A DNA stretch of 57,416 nt, from contig QHPX01000082.1 of assembly GCA_003219195.1 (NCBI GenBank), positions 30,340 to 87,755 on the forward strand. The letters run 5' to 3'. This stretch comes from Verrucomicrobiota bacterium. Lineage in GTDB: Bacteria; Verrucomicrobiota; Verrucomicrobiia; Chthoniobacterales; UBA10450. Position 1 is the first letter of the stretch; every line of letters starts with the position of its first letter. The notes below the pieces were generated by a model that saw only the letters and a list, made by a program, of their open reading frames with translations, searched no databases and was not told the DNA's origin. Below are positions 54,802-57,416 of this stretch, in pieces. The position numbers were made by a program, and so were the translations under genes.

Positions 54802-55992
54802 ATGCTCGACAAATTTGAACAGCAGGTTTCGCGCACACTGGATGAAATAAAATCGCAAGGTCTTTACAAAACCGAGCGCATCATCACCAGCCCGCAAGAC
54901 GCGAAGATTGAGATCGCCGGCGGCAAACGCGTGCTCAACATGTGCGCGAACAATTATCTCGGCCTGGCCGATCATCCCGCACTCATCGCTGCCGCGAAGG
55001 AAGCGCTCGACACCCATGGCTTTGGTATGGCCAGCGTACGCTTCATCTGCGGCACGCAGGACATTCACAAAGAACTCGAAGCCGCGCTCACAAAATTTCT
55101 CGGGACTGAGGACACGATTCTTTACCCGTCATGCTTCGATGCGAATGGCGGTTTATTCGAAACGCTGCTCACCGAAAAGGACGCGGTCATCAGCGATGAA
55201 TTGAATCACGCCAGCATCATCGACGGCATTCGGCTCTGCAAAGCGCAGCGCTTTCGTTACAAGCACAACGACATGGCCGATCTCGAAGCGCAGCTGACTG
55301 CCGCGAAAAGTGCGCGCTTTCGTTTGATCGCGACGGACGGCTGTTTCTCAATGGACGGAACGATCGCGAACTTGAAAGCGATTGTCGATCTTGCCGAAAA
55401 ATACAGCGCGCTTGCCATGATCGACGACGCGCACGCCGCTGGATTTCTTGGTAAGACCGGCCGAGGCACGCACGAACATTGCGGTGTGATGGGCAAGATC
55501 GCCATCATCACCGGCACGCTCGGTAAAGCGCTCGGCGGCGCCAGCGGCGGTTACACCAGCGGTCGCAAAGAGATTGTCGATCTTTTGCGGCAACGATCGC
55601 GCCCGTACCTGTTTTCAAACACGATCGCGCCGCCGGTCGTCGCCGCTTCGTTGAAAGCGCTCGAACTTCTTAGCGCTTCCACCGAATTGCGCGATAAACT
55701 CGAAGAAAATACAAAATATTTTCGCGCCGCGCTGACCGAGCGCGGCCTGACGATCAAGCCCGGCACGCATCCGATTGTCCCAATCATGATCGGCGACGCC
55801 GGCAAATCGCAAAAATTCGCCGCGCGCATGCTCGAGAAAGGCGTCTATGTCATCGGCTTTTTCTATCCAGTCGTGCCGCACGGCACTGCGCGCGTCCGCA
55901 CCCAGGTCTCCGCCGCGCATTCGCGCGAAGATTTGGAATTCGCCGTCAACGCCTTCGCGGAAACAAATGATGAGCTGAAACAAGTTAAATAG
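54802..55992 (+). CDS. kbl: glycine C-acetyltransferase (2-amino-3-ketobutyrate CoA ligase)
   Basis: The 396-residue PLP enzyme of the alpha-oxoamine synthase family starts [20 protein letters not shown]. It has [19 protein letters not shown] and the Lys site [14 protein letters not shown]. Length and N-terminus match Kbl exactly. With tdh it makes glycine and acetyl-CoA from threonine. A longer upstream frame to 54526 is not supported. Kbl and the SPT-like enzyme at 13599 are two separate branches of one family. Confidence 0.95.
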   Translation: MLDKFEQQVSRTLDEIKSQGLYKTERIITSPQDAKIEIAGGKRVLNMCANNYLGLADHPALIAAAKEALDTHGFGMASVRFICGTQDIHKELEAALTKFLGTEDTILYPSCFDANGGLFETLLTEKDAVISDELNHASIIDGIRLCKAQRFRYKHNDMADLEAQLTAAKSARFRLIATDGCFSMDGTIANLKAIVDLAEKYSALAMIDDAHAAGFLGKTGRGTHEHCGVMGKIAIITGTLGKALGGASGGYTSGRKEIVDLLRQRSRPYLFSNTIAPPVVAASLKALELLSASTELRDKLEENTKYFRAALTERGLTIKPGTHPIVPIMIGDAGKSQKFAARMLEKGVYVIGFFYPVVPHGTARVRTQVSAAHSREDLEFAVNAFAETNDELKQVK

Positions 55993-55993
55993 T

Positions 55994-56046
55994 TACAACG
56001 TTACAAAGGTTACAAAGTTTTTCCTGTAACGTTGTAGCTCTTGTAA
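55994..56046 (+). terminator. 12-bp inverted repeat after kbl
   Basis: TACAACGTTACA and TGTAACGTTGTA are perfectly complementary and are separated by 29 bases that include a short T-run. The element lies at the kbl stop and before the next gene. It is AT-rich, so it may be weak. Confidence 0.45.
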
Positions 56047-56067
56047 CTCCTTTAACCCTTTGTTCGT

Positions 56068-56337
56068 ATGCTTTACATGGTCGTCGAGCGTTTCAAAGAA
56101 GGCGCCGCGCCGGAAATTTACCGTCGCTTTCGCGAGAAAGGCCGGATGATGCCGGAGGGATTGGAATACGTCTCCAGTTGGATCGACGACGATTTCAGAA
56201 TTTGCTGGCAACTGATGCAAACTGCAGATTTCACACTCTTCGATCGGTGGATCGACAATTGGCGCGACTTGATGGACTTCGAGATTGTGCCTGTGCGCAC
56301 CTCGGCCGAAGTCGTCGAGATAATGAAGACCCTGTAG
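56068..56337 (+). CDS. DUF3303-type small protein
   Basis: The 89-residue protein reads MLYMVVERFKEG, YRRFREKGRMMPEGLEYVSSW and DDFRICWQLMQTAD, and ends in RTSAEVVEIMKTL. This is the alpha-beta, dimeric ferredoxin-like pattern of small DUF3303 proteins. It is cytoplasmic and its function is unknown. Its stop lies in the start of a nested hairpin repeat. Confidence 0.75.
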   Translation: MLYMVVERFKEGAAPEIYRRFREKGRMMPEGLEYVSSWIDDDFRICWQLMQTADFTLFDRWIDNWRDLMDFEIVPVRTSAEVVEIMKTL

Positions 56338-56399
56338 GGGACGCTGTTAGCGTCCCATCCGCCAGTCCGGCTCGGACGAAGCCAACGGCTTCCCTACAG
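56332..56399 (+). repeat. nested palindromic element
   Basis: The outer arms CTGTAGGG and CCCTACAG enclose two small hairpins, GGACGCT-GTT-AGCGTCC (56339-56355) and GAAGCC-AAC-GGCTTC (56378-56392). Such compound palindromes resemble REP-type intergenic repeats; it may also end transcription of both flanking genes. Confidence 0.6.
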
Positions 56400-56430
56400 A
56401 TTTCATCCGCGTAATTCGCGCAATTCGCGG

Positions 56431-57416
56431 TTATATTTCATGCAGCGCGATGCTGGAGCCGACCCAGGTTTTGTCTTTGTTGAAATCGACGCCCATCATT
56501 TTGCCCTGGCTCATGCGGACGAGATTGTTCACGAGAATCGGTTCGCCGTTCTCCGGCCAGATAAACATCATCCTGATTTCTGCTTTTGATTTTGGGCCGT
56601 CCACAGTCGGGACAAACGCCGCGTAATCGACCTTTTTTTGCAAAATCCATTCGTGCGGGTTCGTTAGGCCAGAAATTTTTTCGCGAGTTGGCTCTATATC
56701 CACGCCAAGTCCTGCAAAGGAATAAAGCGGCTTCAAAACGTAATTGCCGATCCTGGCGTCGCCCCGAAATTCATCCGCGAAGAATGCGGGCGATGTATGT
56801 TCGGTCTTCAAAAACGGCAACGAATGTTTGCTGATCCGAAAATACCAATGCGGATGGCCAACCCACGTGACGTCGAGATCATCGTGAAAACCGAAACCGA
56901 TACCCAACTCCGGTCGTCGCAGCAGTTCGTCGAAGATGACGCGGTTATAAATCCGGTCGATCCGCACTTCGTCCCCGTCACGCTCATAAAATAATTGCCG
57001 GCCGCGTTTTTTGATTTTGGTCAGGCAAACCGAGCGGATGTCGAGCAGCGTTTCCGTCGCTGCGAAATCGATGCGGGTTTTTTGTTTCTCCGGTTCGATC
57101 TCGAGGAGAATGACATTCTCCGGGTTGGCATCGGCGATGATCGTCCGTCGCAACAGCTCGACATAAGCATGGTCTTTGATTCCGCCAAACGACGAGGTCC
57201 AATTGCGCCGGATTGCCGGATAAGCTTTGCGCAGGCAATGCAAGACCAGCAGTTGAAATCCAAACAGGCTGGGAAACGCTTGCAGCTCGATCAACCGGGG
57301 CACCAGCCGGTCGCTCTCGGCGCAAATTCCGAAATCGATCACGAGAAAATTTGGATGCGCCGATTCATTAGGCACCTCCAAGCCTTTCGGTATCGCCGAT
57401 TGCGAATGCCGTTTGA
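56431..57416 (-). CDS. hypothetical protein, 5' end beyond the window
   Basis: At least 316 residues are visible and the frame remains open to the right edge, so the N-terminus is missing; the TTG at 57381 is only an internal possibility. Features are NYVLKPLYSFAGLGVDIEP and AEIRMMFIWPENGEPILVNN, followed by MMGVDFNKDKTWVGSSIALHEI. The pattern of a Lys in KPL and a Gly-rich loop in an ATP-grasp-like context suggests, weakly, an ATP-dependent ligase. No firm family is recognised. Confidence 0.6.
   Translation of the reverse strand, partial: KRHSQSAIPKGLEVPNESAHPNFLVIDFGICAESDRLVPRLIELQAFPSLFGFQLLVLHCLRKAYPAIRRNWTSSFGGIKDHAYVELLRRTIIADANPENVILLEIEPEKQKTRIDFAATETLLDIRSVCLTKIKKRGRQLFYERDGDEVRIDRIYNRVIFDELLRRPELGIGFGFHDDLDVTWVGHPHWYFRISKHSLPFLKTEHTSPAFFADEFRGDARIGNYVLKPLYSFAGLGVDIEPTREKISGLTNPHEWILQKKVDYAAFVPTVDGPKSKAEIRMMFIWPENGEPILVNNLVRMSQGKMMGVDFNKDKTWVGSSIALHEI

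Overview
The window looks like chromosomal DNA of a Gram-negative bacterium of the PVC group, most likely Verrucomicrobiota. This is an inference from gene content: a large IspG with a long middle insertion, a Kdo transferase, a three-PDZ RseP, TolC-type export, and many secreted proteins of unknown role. No rRNA is present, so lineage cannot be fixed from the window alone. One tRNA-Glu(TTC) is present and there is no CRISPR array.

Layout. Positions 1-5.9 kb hold a TolC/HlyD/MacB-type tripartite exporter, a twitch-type radical SAM enzyme and a decayed second ABC ATPase. Positions 5.8-8.6 kb hold a polysaccharide flippase and a GT4 glycosyltransferase. Positions 8.7-16.7 kb form a lipid locus with two arms that converge near 10.3 kb: a plus-strand SDR and a CDP-alcohol-type nucleotidyltransferase, and a minus-strand series of dihydroceramide-desaturase-like, FA2H-like, serine-palmitoyltransferase-like, CDP-alcohol phosphotransferase, GNAT-fold acyltransferase and a second CDP-alcohol phosphotransferase. 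Read together these genes could make, desaturate, hydroxylate and head-group a ceramide. This is the most interesting system in the window.

Positions 16.8-24.1 kb are an accessory stretch of secreted, small and decayed ORFs. It is bounded on the right by tRNA-Glu and on the left (17600) by a 21-bp direct copy of the tRNA 3' end, as after tRNA-targeted integration; no integrase is recognisable. Positions 24.2-36.2 kb are housekeeping: waaA, rsmD, a frameshifted AsmA-like gene, a DAGK-type lipid kinase, a rhomboid relative lacking the usual His, glnE, a DUF4112 protein, rho and yebC. Positions 36.3-43.5 kb hold two tandem units, each a very large secreted BNR-type beta-propeller protein plus a small secreted protein, separated by a displaced typA 3' end. 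Positions 43.7-57.4 kb hold typA, a cdsA-dxr-rseP-ispG operon, tdh and kbl (threonine to glycine and acetyl-CoA), a methyltransferase, a 3D-domain lipoprotein, a DUF3303-type protein and an unknown protein cut by the right edge.

Across the window the 10-mer AAGATCGACA (either strand) occurs 21 times where about 0.1 would be expected by chance. It is absent from several long stretches, including most of the accessory DNA.
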